Origin: Apostichopus japonicus
Taxonomy: Eukaryota > Echinodermata > Holothuroidea > Aspidochirotida > Stichopodidae
Length of the DNA stretch: 60,000 nucleotides
Assembly: GCF_037975245.1 (NCBI RefSeq)
Contig: NC_092570.1
Location: 9,821,501 to 9,881,500, forward strand
Direction: 5' to 3'
How positions within the stretch are numbered: the first letter of the stretch is position 1; every line of letters begins with the position of its first letter. Made by a program: the position numbers and the translations under genes. The notes below the pieces were generated by a model. The model was not told where the DNA came from. It searched no databases and was given only the letters and a program-made list of their open reading frames with translations. Positions 1 to 13,388 of the stretch are shown here, in pieces.

Positions 1-324
1 GGCCTAGCTAAATTGATCCGCCTACTGTCTTCACGATTTCACATTCGGTTTGGCCTGTGTGTACATTCCACTACAAAGCATCAAGATCCTTAGAGGTCAG
101 TTAGGGATTGAATTGGAAATGTGTCATGCGCAGAACGTAGATTCCAAAACTTTTGCTGTCATGTTGTATAAGCCTTGGGGTGACAATACTACGCTATGTA
201 CGGCCCACACGCACTCAATCTACGTAGGAATTAGCACATGCATGATACAGGACTGGAATTTCACGTGGGAATGCATATGATGTAATGATGTCACCGGATA
301 TCTCGGGTCACTGTTGATGCGAGA

Positions 325-515
325 GTGTTTACATTGCCAAATTGATCTCGACGTCCGGATCAGATCCTGGTCTCTGCCAGTATCAAAATAGGAGGATCGG
401 ATCCGGATCTGAACTGCGTTTACACTACAGCCGTGATCTCGACGTCAGGATCAGATCCTGACATCGAGATTTGATCCTGACGTCAAGATCTGATCCGGAT
501 CTATTGTAAAAGCAC
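325..515. repeat. GATC-rich palindromic element (possible MITE)
   Basis: Two direct copies of a GATCTCGACGTC.GGATCAGATC block (near 343 and 435) are each preceded by a GTTTACA-type sequence. The ends are roughly inverted: GTGTTTACATTG at the left, and CTATTGTAAAAGCAC at the right, which reads GTGCTTTTACAATAG on the other strand. Positions 436-470 form an imperfect palindrome with 17-nt arms and one mismatch. This looks like a small non-autonomous DNA element. No target duplication is clear. Confidence 0.45.
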
Positions 516-522
516 CCATCAT

Positions 523-2910
523 TGCACAATTAAACTTCACAGTTTATTTGCACTTCATGGATTCCGCACAATAGATCCAGGGTGATGTAGCTGGAGATTT
601 GATCTTGTGGTCAGCAGGAAGAAAATCACATAATTGACTTTGAAGGTCTGCTGGCAGAGTGGGAGATAAAGAGGGGCACTGATGTCACCTAGCTTGGCTG
701 ACTTCTGTGCCAGATTTCCTATGGGAAAAATATATGGTGATGAAGCCAGCCATATATTCTATTCAGTCAAATTAAAAGAGTGGAGTTTGACAGCCAAACT
801 TCTTCCTTCACATCCAATATCATTTGTTTTAGCCAAATGTTGAATGTATTGTAGGTAACCTAATATTTCATGGCTATTTTCTTCCCTTATGAGAAGGAGG
901 TCATCCACTTTGTCATAGCTTTTACCACATAGCCACCGTTCATTTTCCTTCCTATGATTCATCTGATACATGTCATTCTGGATTGGTATGACACAGTCAA
1001 CCATTAGAACAAGGTTTCTTGGGGCTGTTATAATATGTATTTCAGCCTTTTTAACGACACTAAACAAAGTAGGAGACTATTCGTAGCTCACAATTGTACA
1101 GTATATTGCATTCAATGCCAAGTCTGCCACACGACCTTAGTACAACTGACAAACAAGTTTGCATTGTCCTTCTCATTATTTGTAGCTGAAAAACCAGAAT
1201 GGTTCATTTTGGTTGTGGGGCAGGGGAGATCAAGTTTCTACAAGTGCAGTACAATAGTCTTTATATGTGCACAGAGATCTTTTTCAAAACAGGCTTACCA
1301 ATGCTTGCATATTGCCAATTGATATAGTAAACATGTGTAGTCTATGCATGCTTGTGTACCTTTAAAAGCAGTATTATGTGTCTGATATTGCCAAATCCTG
1401 GCAATGTTACCATATAAGCCACGTGTTACTGCATACAATCCAAGAAGTTTCGTATAAACCTATACACTTTTTCAGGTTAGAACAAATATCATGCTGCTAA
1501 AAAGAACTTTCCACCCTTGTTTCCGTTTATATTACGATTTGAAAGGAATGTTGTTTTGTCAGGCTTATATAGTGCATTCTGACAGTATTTGGGAATGGAA
1601 CAGTTTCCAAACCTTAATTTTCCTAATCCTTAAAATAAAATTTCAAACATACTGTTTGTTTTCTAGATAGCAATTTCCTTGTTACCATAACTGCAAATTA
1701 TTGATATCACATAAATATAATTGTATCATAACATTGCTTTCATCTCTAGTTAGTTCCTGGCAGGACATTAAAGAATGATTCCAGGCGCAAAATTAAACTT
1801 GGTATGTTGTCAACCGTTAAAACACACTGTTATCTTATTGTTCTCTAACCATTTTAACTTTTGAGAAATAACTTTTCTGAGGCTCATCATTCAAAGTGGC
1901 TGGACTACTTAGTCCAACACATAGACCATTTGGTCAGTTCCTAAGACACAACACGAACGTAACACTTTTATGGACTTAAATTATATGTTGACAAGTACAT
2001 TACGATTGTTTCCAGGACAAATGGTGTCAAATGTCATCTAAGTGTGCCCTCCTGTTTATATGAATCTGAAAGAACCTGCATGTCTCGAGTTATTAGAACT
2101 AACAAAACATATTAACATTATGACCTTCACTGAGGAGCAGACGTCATCATCTCTGCAGCCTTAAAGGAGCAATTTGGAGGTTTCAGCATTCTTTAGAGGT
2201 GAATATCTGGAAACCCTCATCAGCAATGGAAACAGAACTAGTACCCAAATTTCCCTTTCTTTTTTGACTAAATCATATTCAACTCAAATTCTGCCTCAAG
2301 TAAGCCTCTTGGCCTGTATGTTTGTCTTACAGTAGGAACATTTGGCAGGCCTTTCTTACAGCTGATTTAATGTTTAATACTGTTGACAAAATGCATTAGA
2401 TATACCATAATCAATCTAATTTAGATAAAAGTAACCGCTTACTGTCTCATGCATATATAGGACCAACTCAATTACTCCATTCAACATACCTGATATCATG
2501 TAAACAGTATGTATACAAACTGTACACTATGACTGGTAACCAAGTATTTATCTAGCACCCCAATATTCCATTCAATTTGTGAAAGTTTTTTACTCTCCAT
2601 GTCTACATACAATGTGCATCAGTAATCATCTGTTGTACGGGTACAGCTCCTAGAATTAACCGCTTACCAGACAAAATCAAATATCATGTTTGAAGATAAC
2701 ATTAAACCTTATAAAGCTTCCAACCTTTTTCAAATTCAAATGTCAACTTCAGCAGTTTTTCCTTGTGACGGATGAGATATGACCTGAAGATTCATATCTC
2801 TTTTCTCTTAACTGGAATGGAGCTGGCATGACCATAAAGTATGATGAACCAGCTTACATCTAGGAGGATTCTATGTCATGTCACCAGTACCAATGGAGCA
2901 TACTGATGAT
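523..2910. other. non-coding stretch, mostly featureless
   Basis: AT-rich sequence without a recognisable gene, apart from the possible exon at 759-1048 on the minus strand. I looked here on the minus strand for the missing last exon of the carrier gene (a WLRLGPWN-type motif) and did not find it. Confidence 0.5.
759..1048 (-). CDS. unassigned possible terminal exon
   Basis: An open frame of about 95 codons ends at a TAG at 759-761. On the minus strand it can start after a splice-acceptor-like ATAACAG, giving a charged, mixed-composition peptide (PRNLVLMVDCVIP at the start, VKLHSFNLTE at the end). The composition is more protein-like than neighbouring frames, but I do not recognise a family and see no joined upstream exon. 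It could be a terminal exon of an unknown gene, a decayed mobile-element fragment, or chance. Confidence 0.2.
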
Positions 2911-3382
2911 CAGGGATGTGCCCACGCTGGGTGGCCCCGCCCAGCACTAAAAATTACCGCCCAGCACTGTCTTAAATATCGTGAATCACGCCCAGCACTA
3001 TTTTCATCTAAAGTCCCAACATTCCTAACAATATATTCAACATAAGTTGGGCCTGGCCTATGCCATAATTATACAGACTAATAATGCATTAGTTACGCAT
3101 GCGAGAGACATTACTTACGGCTCTCAATCGGTCCCTTGTAAAATCTCTTTGAAACAAACTGATAACTTTTACCAGTTACATAATATATTTCACTAAAAAA
3201 AAATTAAAAAATGTAAATTGTTAGCAACACTAGTACTTGTGTATGTGCTTAAAAAGTTACACAAGTGCCAGCATTTGGCATCTGAGCACCTTCAAAAATC
3301 GTGACACCCCCTCCCCTTAGACCCCTCCCCCAGGACGGCGATCAGTATACCCAGCACTCAGGAAATCCTGGGAACATCCCTG
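2911..3382. mobile_element. short TIR element (hAT-like MITE)
   Basis: The element starts CAGGGATGTGCCCA and ends ACATCCCTG, so its ends are inverted copies starting CAGGGATGT; with mismatches the similarity runs further inward. The internal 9-mer CCCAGCACT occurs four times, three near the left end and one near the right end. The flanks share only ATGAT, offset by one base, so the target duplication is unclear. It is about 470 bp with no coding capacity. Confidence 0.6.
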
Positions 3383-6300
3383 AATGATATATCCTATATC
3401 CATAGCAACTAGCTCCTTGATTTGCACAGGTCTTTGCTGTTCAATTTCACACAAATATACTGTGATGATTTGGGAGTTAAGAGAGGGCATGTTATCCCAC
3501 ATAATAAGGTACAAATACTCTACTTATCATACAAGAAAACTCCCCACAGTAATAACACCTTTGAACAATGATGGTTTGCATGGACATCACCACAAGTGAT
3601 GAATATGCATGTACCAAAAGAATTTGGTGGATAATTTAAGAAAAATACAGTGGATTTTTTGGTTCTTTTGTGTTTGCTTATTTTCATGCTGGGGTGGGGG
3701 CATGGGTGGGGTTAGGAGAAGTGGTGTGAGATTGGTAAGGTTGGGTAGTGTTGAAGCTGGTAGGAATGAATTTCTAAGCTTAATTTGTGTATAACAGGTA
3801 TTTACTGTTCCTACAGTATGTATAAAAAATATGGTTTGCAAAATGTAGCAGATCTATGGGAAAATGTGAATTTGTTTGGTATGATGTAGTTTGCCTTCAT
3901 CTTGGTTATTTCTTTGGTATGTATCAAGTTCATACATATTACACACTGATGTAGATATATTGCCATCTCAAGTACTGAATACTCCTGGTTGCCTGTTGGC
4001 GGTCTCTTTTTCATCTTCTTGACACAGCCATCCGTTCCATCTCTCTTTGTGACCTCTGACCCAAGGCACTATTCTCTCTTCATCTCGAATGTAAACAAGC
4101 AAAAGGTCATGACCTTCATATAGGCAGTCGCTTTAACTGTTCATAAGTCACAAAGAACTGAACATACAGTTAAGGTCAACAATGCAACATCTTATTAATA
4201 TAGTTTATACTCTTTTAATTTCCATCTCCTGGTTATGTGAGGTCTGGAAAGCAAAGTAGCTCCCTGTGTAGGAGTCATGTAACAACAGATAACCGGTGGA
4301 GAAATTTAGATGTTTTGCTCACCACCACCGGTGCACTAGCCACCAATACACAATAGTCAGGCATTAATAATGCAACCTCTTCTCTGCAAATAATGTTAGA
4401 CAGAGATATGATTTAACATGTAACTATTTATATCAAACAGAATCTCAAGATTTCAGGAAATGGTATCTATGCTACTAGATTACTTCATATGTTTACTTTA
4501 CAGCAACAAAATACACCATCCTACATGAAGAGAGGAAGGGAAGAGATACATTAGCGTGCAGTCTGAAGCATTAACGATAGAAATATGAAAACATAGCACT
4601 TATTATTCTAAAATGAAAGTGTTTTAAGTCATATCTGGTAGAGCCTTGGCAAGTTGCAAAGTAACGCTAAAGCAACGATTTAAACTGTAGAGGTTGTTTG
4701 TGATGTGATAAACATTTATGCTTCAGAAGTATGCTCACAGCAAAGCATATCACCATTCTTTATCACAAGCAGCATAATATTATTATCACAAGCAACATAA
4801 TAATATCTAATATTATGTGTGAAATGGGGTATTGCTTGGTATACTTTCTATTTGAATCAAATTAGTGCAGCCCTTCTAGAAAGAATCAAGAATATTCATG
4901 AAAATAATGGCAACTGCAAAGTTGGAAAATCAAGGCAAGAAATCACATGCAGTTGCCAAGAAGCTTGGCCATGAACCATGGTAACTCAAAATTGTTAGAA
5001 CTCAAACTATATCTTAGAGATTTGCAAGACAAAGTTTCAAAAAGAAAGTAAGGATATTGTCCAGCTAACTTCAGGCCTACAGACAGAGTTACCATGCTAA
5101 AGGAGTGGGGGGCTACGAAGGAACAGTGCAACATGTCTAAAGTCCTTTACGATGCTCGCCAATTGCAGATCATCAGGAATAGTACAAAATTACAAACCGT
5201 TGTGTACGCAGCTTTGCTGGAGGATAAGAACTAGTGTTTACACAGGTCCAAAAATCGGGAACCGGGTACCGGAGAGCCCTTACCCGTCGAGTATCCGGGT
5301 ACCCGGACAAAATTGTTTACCTCGTGTATCGAGATTTTCAAGAAATTACATATCGGATGCTAGAATAAATGAATTATATTCTCCACTGAAAATGTTTACA
5401 TGTTCAAATACGCGAGGCTTCCCTTAATCTTGTCTAGGGTCTCCAATGTTTAACGTTGTCACAAACATGTCCATGGAATCTAATTTATTTACACATCAAA
5501 TGTGCAATACAAACATAGGGATGTAAGTTGTTCAAAGTTAGTACAATCCACTGGCATCTTCCGAGAAAGATTAATGGTATCTCAAGAGAAACATGCTGCT
5601 ATTTCCCCTATATGGGTGCATACACCTATAGGGGTACAAGGCAGCACTCTAGGAGGTGTGGCGCAACTGTTTTACCTGCTCAGGGGTGCAAGCAGTGGTA
5701 AAGGTTAAAGCAAGCATCTTTTCATTAAAACTATGCCTCAGGTCAGTTCATATCATTGTTTTTTTTTCTTTTTTGTTGTGTAATGTTCCATGAAAATTGT
5801 GTGAAAAATGTTAATATCAAACTCGGAATGCTTTCAACTACAGTAAGACTACAGACTGTAGACGCTTGAGACATGTAATTTGCACTATTTTGAAATTACG
5901 GTTACAAGCACTAACGGGACAATTTCTATAAATCATCAATTACAAAAGGATACAATAATGTTCCAAGGAGTTAGCCTGACGAAGGTTGGAATAAAACCTT
6001 TATACAGTGCCATTGGACCTTCATACTGGATTGTCTATAGGAGGAAAGATGGAAACATGAATTATAAAATAATTATAGAATGGTTGTTGCAAATATGCAG
6101 TATAACATTTTTGTTTGTCTTTTTCTTTAAGGGGGGGGGTTAATAACATCCTATTAAAACAGAAGTGAATAAATCATTTTGAAATTAACAAAAAAACTGC
6201 TCTCGTTTGAGGCTTTAACTGTAGTCATGCTAGCATACAAAATTTACTTCCCCCAGGGTTGAGCTAATGGGACACTTTCCCATTTTCTCTAAGATTTCTA

Positions 6301-8540
6301 AGGATAACTTAGTACTCATGAGATGATCTCTCAAAGTCTATTCTGCCATACCCCATTTTTGACTGCTGGAAAAGAAAATCAATATATATATATTTTTTTT
6401 CATTCACATGTTCAGAAATTTGTCAGCAAGCAGTCTTTGGGAGTAATGAAGTTTGATAATAACATCCAAAGGCTGTTACTGTTTATGGAAGCCACTTTGT
6501 CAAAGAAAATTGATAAAGCCATTGCATTGTTTTAGCCATATACAGACAACCAGTTGCCTGGGTAATAATGATGCAACAACACCCAGCTTATATTATCAAT
6601 TCTGCAGAGTAGATGATACAATAGATCTAATTTATCTGTTTTGTTTTATCTAAATGACTGTTGGCTTATCATGGCAGTCAAAGTACTGGTAAGGCCTTAA
6701 TCACAGGGCAGACTTTTTGATGGAGAAATGAAACAGTCACTCTTTCTATTTGATCTTTCATAAATGTCAAATGTCAATTAGCGGAGTTACAGGGATGCTT
6801 CAATGTTAGATATTATGCAATATCGCATGTGTCATATAATAATACATAACTAGCTTAGAAAGCTTTAGCGCATTTACAATAGCTTAAATGTAAAGTAGTT
6901 ATGAGGCAGATCAGTACAATTGTTACAACAACACATTAACCTGTTTTCATTTCTATTTCATAGAAATGTTGCATTTTCATTGCCTAATATTTTCGATCAA
7001 TTGCAATGTTTTTTATATTGAATGATACCTTTATTATCACACTTTCACACATCATTATTTTGTTTAAATTCATCTTTAGGCTAACAAAGCCATACAGTCA
7101 TAACACTAAGTTATGAAACCTGTAAGAGTAGACATGCACATTTTGTCTCCACAACATAAATTGTGAGGAAAGAGACTTTGCAGACAGCCGTTACTTCAAC
7201 AAATTACAAAATGCAAAGCCAAACCGTATCATCACACTTATTGAAGTATGTTGATAAATTGACCAAACTGTCCATCAATATCACAGTTATCAACATCTAA
7301 ATGTTAAATTTATGTCAAATACAAAGAAAAGAAGTCAACAATTGAAAGTACAAAACTGTTTTACCGAACACAACAGAAGCAAAACCGATGGCATGGAAGC
7401 ATGTGATGGAAGAATATATATTGTACTATGAAGGAGGTTCCCACTGAAGCTCACTAGTTGACTACAGTTATTCAGTTTTCATTTCACTGCTTACGACCTC
7501 CATCGTATCCAAAGCTGCTTAAAATAACTGCAAGATTTACAGGACTAAAGCTCTAGGACTATACGTTTCATCAAGCGGTTGCCAGTCATCGACTTTTCAA
7601 TTGAAATTTTACAATTTTCAAGACAATGTGACATGATAACCTTCGTACTGAACTGCTTTCACAATGCCATAATTGGATACATGTATTTCTCCTACGAATT
7701 TTACTATCAACTACGAGGAACTTTCAACTGTTTCATTAAAGAAATGTGTCTGTGATCTACTGTAGTCTGTGTTAGGTTAATAGTCTATGCAGAAAGAAGG
7801 CATTATATCCTGTAAGGCCTACAGTGTTACTGTGTAAAATAAACATATTTGGTGATATTCCTTACTAGGTCTACTTAATTTTAAATTCAGCTAAAAGACA
7901 AGAATTTTCCCAGTATATCATCTATTTGCCTGTTGCTTCAATGACACATGTATGATACTGGCAGGGTCAACTATATTACCAAACTTTTATCTTTCTTGGA
8001 GAGCAGGGGAAAAGGGGTTCCTCGGCTAGTGGTACTGTTTAATATTTATTTTTCGCTTTTAATTAAATATCATATTTAATTAAGCTGCCCTGAAAACTAG
8101 AAAACTATAGTGCATAATGGGATTTGACCTAGTGCTAGTTTCTTGACTTTGTATAGTTTGGTTGTGAGAGATTTATTTTATTTCTATCACTTTTGATGAT
8201 GATGTTTTTGTACACATTTTAATTTCATATCTCTTTATTTGCTATTGATTGCCAAATCACATGTGCCCTCTTCCTGTGAGACTTGGGTGTTGCGTTGGCT
8301 AACATCATCTAACTTCCATTTGGTATGACTTCATTTCATGAAGCAATTATTTGCTGTTTTACAATTTAAAGTATCCTAAATTCAAGTTTGTTATGTTTGC
8401 CCATTGGTTCGACACCACAGCTAATAGGAGTACTGCAGTGTATGACGATGTAGGAATAAATTAGAAGACATCTGTCAAGAGAAAAGTAAACCAACAACAA
8501 GACAGTGAAACAAATTTAAGCATCAGCTCATATACTGTAC
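3383..8540. other. non-coding stretch left of the last visible carrier exon
   Basis: No convincing exon on either strand. If the carrier gene's last exon is off the window, this stretch and everything to position 1 belong to its final intron. It contains a CGGGTACC-rich patch near 5,260-5,310, a poly(G) run near 6,130 and a 25-bp palindrome at 8,059-8,083. The rest is plain AT-rich sequence. Confidence 0.5.
8059..8083. repeat. 25-bp AT palindrome
   Basis: TTAATTAAATAT and its exact reverse complement flank a single central C, giving 12-nt perfect arms. It may form a cruciform. It could equally be a chance product of AT-rich sequence or the centre of a decayed inverted repeat. Confidence 0.6.
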
Positions 8541-8700
8541 CTTAACTAAACAGTCAAAAGAATTCTTGTACTTAAAATGCATGACTTCAGGTATTTCATC
8601 GATGCTTCTCCTAAAGTTTTTCTGATTCATCAGCCTCGTCCTGATGACATCAACTGGATTGGAGGCAATGGCTCCTGTTAGTCCAGCCATGAAACTTGCT
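8541..8700 (-). CDS. mitochondrial carrier, exon with third carrier repeat
   Basis: This exon encodes transmembrane helix 5 and the third signature of the carrier fold: ASFMAGLTGAIASNPVDVIR followed by TRLMNQ, i.e. a Px[DE]xx[KR]xR motif PVDVIRTR. The acceptor on the minus strand is a T-rich tract ending in AACAG; the donor is AAG/GTACAG. The exon enters with one base completing GC/A and leaves in phase 0 after FDCLVK. In the family the next, final exon should encode a KGFxPNWLRLGPWN-like helix 6; it is not visible in the window. Confidence 0.93.
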
Positions 8701-10538
8701 CTGTTAAAAAAAAAAAAATTATTCAGATTATGACAAGAATTGTGTCTGAGAATCCCTGTAAATTGTGACACTCCAGTGGTTTTTACACATATCAGGCCTG
8801 ATGCATGTTTATATGTTGAAGGAATTACTAGACCAGAGGTTCTCACTGGACAATCTGTGAGTGAAATGCACTCTGTGAGATATTTCACTCTAGCCCACAA
8901 GAAAAACAAATCCTGTCCACATCTCGCCCTAATCCTGTCGTAGAGTTGAACTCCCTGCCAGCCTATCCTGCGCATTGCTACTGCAAATATAGGTTCAGTG
9001 AGATCTCTCTGGTTCTTTGTTTCAACCAATGTTTCCATCCTGCCTTCAAAGAAGGAGGAGGACTTTCTCCCTTGCTGAAAGCGTTAGAGACTCGTTTTGA
9101 GAATAAGGGGTCGGCGAGGGTAGCCCCGAGGATTCCGAGAGGACTACCCCTCCGCTCCTGGGTAAAGGCCACTTTGGAAAGGGAAGTAGTCTCATGAGAA
9201 GGAAAGGCATTGACCAGAGGAGCCAGTCATAGAGGGCTTGCAATGTTAAAAGGTTACCAGTTCATTCTACTGTAGGCACTGTAGAACGAGGTGCTAAGGT
9301 TGTGGGGAGACAGGCAAACTTCTTAGGATGCAATATTTTTAGATTGTATTATTTTTAAGCTGTAATACTTTTTAAGTTGTATTTTTTATGCGTTTCTGTG
9401 AAGCTGCTTTGAGATCATTCTTTTGATGTAAAGCGCTATATAAGAATAAATTATTATATTATTATTAAGCTCATCACTCGTAAATATCCAAACCAGTAAG
9501 TTTTGGAGTTTATTATCTTTTTACTTTCGACTGCACCTAGGTTCACCCAGCCTAAAAGAAAATGTGGCAGACAGCCCTTATTCAGCTGCAATAAATCGCT
9601 GCAATAAATCAAGTACTACGGGCACCTATGCCCCATATTCAGCACATCTGTTGTGCGTGATAATCTCATTCAAAATCTGTTGAAATTTTTCAAAAAGCTC
9701 TTTTCGTTTCCAGAGATACACATTTGAAAGTTTTGATTAATCTGGGAAACTCATTGAATAGGTGCAAACTATGACATGGAGTATTGCCCTCATCAAAATT
9801 TTTTGTTTTAGCCCTTAATAAATTAACAACTAATGATAAACCAACAGAGATCATTTGAATAATGCGATGCTCTTCTTTTCAAAGAAGACAATAAAATGTT
9901 TCGAAAAATTGCCTTAGGCCACAAACCTGCGTTCAGTGTCCTTGAAATGAATGTTGTTAAAACATAACAGAAAATTAGGCAGTCACTCCCTTTACATCAT
10001 CAATGTGCATAATGTTTATTCAAAAATGAAACTTAAAAAGAAAAGACTAGTAAAATGGTCCATCTTTGATGGATCTTGATGGGAGTTGCAGCTATTTTCA
10101 TGATTTCCAATGCCTATTAGAGTGATTATGACAATGCTTTTCATAATTGTCTGTAGAGCTTTAAGTATAGGAATGCAAAAGTACATTCTATTAATTTGTC
10201 ATCTGGATTCAAATGGTAACTGTTGTAGGAGTCAACGTTGTTACTAATGCAGGCCCCTGCATCCGAAACGCAATATTTTAACCAGGGATGCAAAATCTTC
10301 AAATTGAAGCTAGGGCATTAGGCCATCTACCCTATATATGGTGTAGAGCATTCACACAGAATATTCAGTGATATGATCGCATCTTTACGACTACACTCGT
10401 AAAAGTTGGTCATACAATTGGTGTTCGATCGGGACGCAAGCTGTTTCAGGACTTTGCTGGAGCTTGCGTCCCTGGGATGCAAACTGTTTTTTCTCCGGTA
10501 CACTGAAACGGTATCAATTTAAAATCGCCAAAACTTAC
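8701..10538 (-). other. carrier intron with a retroelement tail
   Basis: Intron between the exons for carrier repeats 2/3 and 3. It contains a relatively GC-rich patch at 9,050-9,240 and an apparent LINE/SINE 3' end (see 9,050-9,472). The rest is AT-rich and unremarkable. Confidence 0.8.
9050..9472 (+). mobile_element. 3' end of a non-LTR retroelement or SINE
   Basis: The right end reads GCTGCTTTGAGATC, then TGTAAAGCGCTATATAAG, then an ATT-type microsatellite. This is the characteristic 3' tail of many L2/CR1/Rex-like LINEs and the SINEs that use them. The GC-richer segment at 9,050-9,240 differs in composition from its surroundings and is probably the body of the same insertion. The 5' boundary is approximate. 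Confidence 0.6.
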
Positions 10539-10663
10539 GCTAAATGAGTATAAATGTTGTCGGAAAGAATCTTTCTTTGAATCAGCTGTTTTTTGGTGAA
10601 GTCATAAACTGGAAGCTCAACACCAGCTACTATCGCTGCCCTCTGTGCAGTTGGAACAACTCC
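10539..10663 (-). CDS. mitochondrial carrier, helix 4 exon
   Basis: Encodes [20 protein letters not shown] followed by DFTKKQLI and a segment ending TAT ACT CAT TTA GC. It matches the conserved [10 protein letters not shown](I/A)[10 protein letters not shown] stretch of UCP5/KMCP1-type carriers. The minus-strand acceptor is TTTCAG/GGAGTT and the donor is TTTAGC/GTAAGT. It begins in phase 0 directly after the previous exon's LWR and leaves two bases, which the 8,541-8,700 exon completes. Confidence 0.95.
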
Positions 10664-11675
10664 CTGAAACACAAAGAATAAAGAAAAAGATATGAAGAAA
10701 ACTACTGTACGGTAGTTTTAGTTGGTGATTCGATACAGAGAAATAGCTTAAAGGGGACACGCTTCCAAAACTTGACAGGACAGTTTAATGGAAATACTTG
10801 ACTCACATGTAAAGTGTTTACAAAACACACAAAATGATCAGAAATTCAAAAGGAAGTTTTAAAATCAATCTGTGTTTATGTTTTAGGGATAGATGTACAC
10901 AATGAAATTTACCAACATATATCATGTGGAAACATTCAAATACACCTACAATACATACAGTATGTGATAATAGTCACAGCTTTACCACTCATGCTAGGGT
11001 ACAGTATAATGATAAGCCACAGAGTTTCACTGTGTTACTGACATAGTATGATATATTGTCATGTGTTTATGACAATGTGTCACAGTGTGACAGATTGCTT
11101 ATGACTGACATAATGTTTTATAGTGTTTTATAGTGTCCTATAATAACATATGATTTATGACAGCGTTTCATAGTGTTTACAGTATGTGATAGTTTCCCTC
11201 AATTTGAGGAATGGTAACCAACGTTATAGATTATACCTTATGAATGAAACCTGCAACATTCTTTAACTTTTCCTACCCTGAAGATTTGACAAAGTAGTTG
11301 AGCTGCTAACTAATTGTGACAGTCATGTCTTTTCATTTGAAAGTATTCCTCTCTAAGCTGGGGATCATTATTAATGAACGGGAAAACCAGAAAACAAAAA
11401 GGTTAAGTGGTTACGATTTCTAAACGTATTCACAGTGTGGTAAGCCATACATGGTAATATTCATGAACTTGTGCACACCAAAATGAAAGTGATTATCTAT
11501 TGACTAATGCTGCAACATAAACAAAGGGAGGTACCAGGAATCAGTTATCTTGTTGACAAAGTCTATTTAGTGAAAAATTTCATAAAATTTTGTGCCTATA
11601 ACCATATTCATCTAAAAATATTGCAAAAAATAGTCAGCCCAGACAAACTGACTCAAAAATAAATATGCCACCAAA

Positions 11676-12205
11676 ACTTGAACCCCAAAAAGTGTAGGCC
11701 CACAAATTCGGAACCAAAGAAAGTGTCCCAAAATTTATTTGAGGTGAAATCAAATTTGGGCCCACCCAGCCTAAAGATGCACCAAGAATATTTTGGTGCC
11801 CAGATGGTCCGAAACTATTTAGGCCTACATGTACCAGCTAGTAACCAACAATTGTATTCCCAGTTTGGATACTATCCAATTTAAGTTGTGGACTTATTGC
11901 AAGTTTAAAATTTTGGCCCTTCAAAAAATGTGGCGCAATAAAATTTTGTGCATAAATGATCCCAAATATATTTGGCTATAAAAAGTGGCTCAAAAATATA
12001 TTCACCCCCCCCCTGCCCCGACAAAAAATTGAATCCCAAGAAATATGGGTCCCAATGGTCCCCAAAAATATTGGAACATATATTTGGGTCCCAAAAATGT
12101 GTCCAAAATGCATTTGAGGTGGAAATAAAATTTGGGCCCACTCAGGACAAAAAAGTGACTGGATATTTTGGTCCCAGATGATACCAAAAACTGTAGGCCT
12201 AATTG
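11676..12205. repeat. diverged direct duplication with GGGxCCAAAA periodicity
   Basis: Segments at about 11,676-11,850 and 12,027-12,205 are related: both contain GAxCCCAAxAA, ATTTGAGGTG(G)AAATxAAATTTGGG and ATATTTTGGTxCCAGATG, and both end near TAGGCCTA. The interval between them holds further short CCCAAAAATA units. Both strands stay open by chance because the repeats are short and similar, giving spurious peptides rich in FGPK. It lies inside a carrier intron. Confidence 0.6.
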
Positions 12206-12987
12206 TTGTTGCAAAGAACATGTGCCTGCTATGTTGTTACATCACCATTCCAAGTATACTAAATCTGACATACTTTTGCAGAGATATTGACATTTAAAAA
12301 ACTTTATGGTAAGTCCTGCCCACTCATTAATATTAAAGAATGGCAACCAAAACCAATAGGGCACATGCACTCATAAGGCATGTACATATGTAAGGCAGTA
12401 TGCATTGAGCCAAGTTGTGTTTGTTGAGATACAGTGTTGGCTCGCCGTTTTCCACGATTTACAACTAAGCCCAACCAACTCATGAATGCTAATGAGGTAA
12501 ATGTTGGTGTTGCAAAGAACATGTACATGTACTGTATACTATATACAGACATCACGATACCAAGTATGAACTAACTTGGAAATACGGTTCAAAGGATAAT
12601 AACAATTGAAGAAATTTACGTTACACACCAACCACTCATTAATAAGCATAATAGCTCCACCACAAACAATAGGGATCACCTGCTGACCCTGAACAACATA
12701 TTTACCAAGTACAGTATGACATCAATCATATATTTCCCTCTTGAGATACCATGTTTACAAGCTCGGGCGTCACATACAGTGCACACACACATACTGTATG
12801 CCAAATTGACTGCATAGGTTTTGATAAATGCAAAACATTGGTACCAAGAAATGTGAGCATTTGCGGTTGGCCAACAAAACAGTTGCATAGACATACAGTA
12901 TATCATTTGATGATAGAAAATGCTGATATTATGCACCACCATGTTACCACATGTGATCAAGGAACTTGTACACTATAGTTATCTTAC

Positions 12988-13086
12988 CCTCCATAGACCC
13001 CTTGGACCTTCCTCTTGAAAGATTATTGCAAAGGAATGAAACATGCCAGAAGAGCTGAAGCCAGCTCCTTGAGCCTGCATCCGTAC
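12988..13086 (-). CDS. mitochondrial carrier, second-repeat matrix loop exon
   Basis: Exactly 33 codons, phase 0 at both ends: VRMQAQGAGFSSSGMFHSFA followed by IIFQEEGPRGLWR. Joined to the preceding exon it completes the second carrier signature PTDVLK/VRMQ. EEGPRGLWR followed by GVVPTAQR is diagnostic of the UCP/KMCP1 group. The minus-strand acceptor is TTTCAG/GTACGG and the donor is AGG/GTAAGA. Confidence 0.95.
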
Positions 13087-13388
13087 CTGAAATTGACACA
13101 AAGAGATAAAATTGACTGTTAAATAGAGTGAAACAGTTCTTTACATACCAATGCTCATATGCTAACATGCCACTCTATTCTAACTTTGCATAATTTGAAA
13201 CTACGGAGTCACTTTTCCTAAATACTCTGCATTCTCTGAGAGGGTTGAGACAAGGCAATGGTAGCAACTTTAAACTGATTGAAGTGGCATATTTGGGGCG
13301 GAAGGAGGAAGGGAGGATTGCGGTACCCTAAACATGATCCATCTCATACTTCTATCACTCTTCCCTTTTCCACTTGCAATCAATTTAT

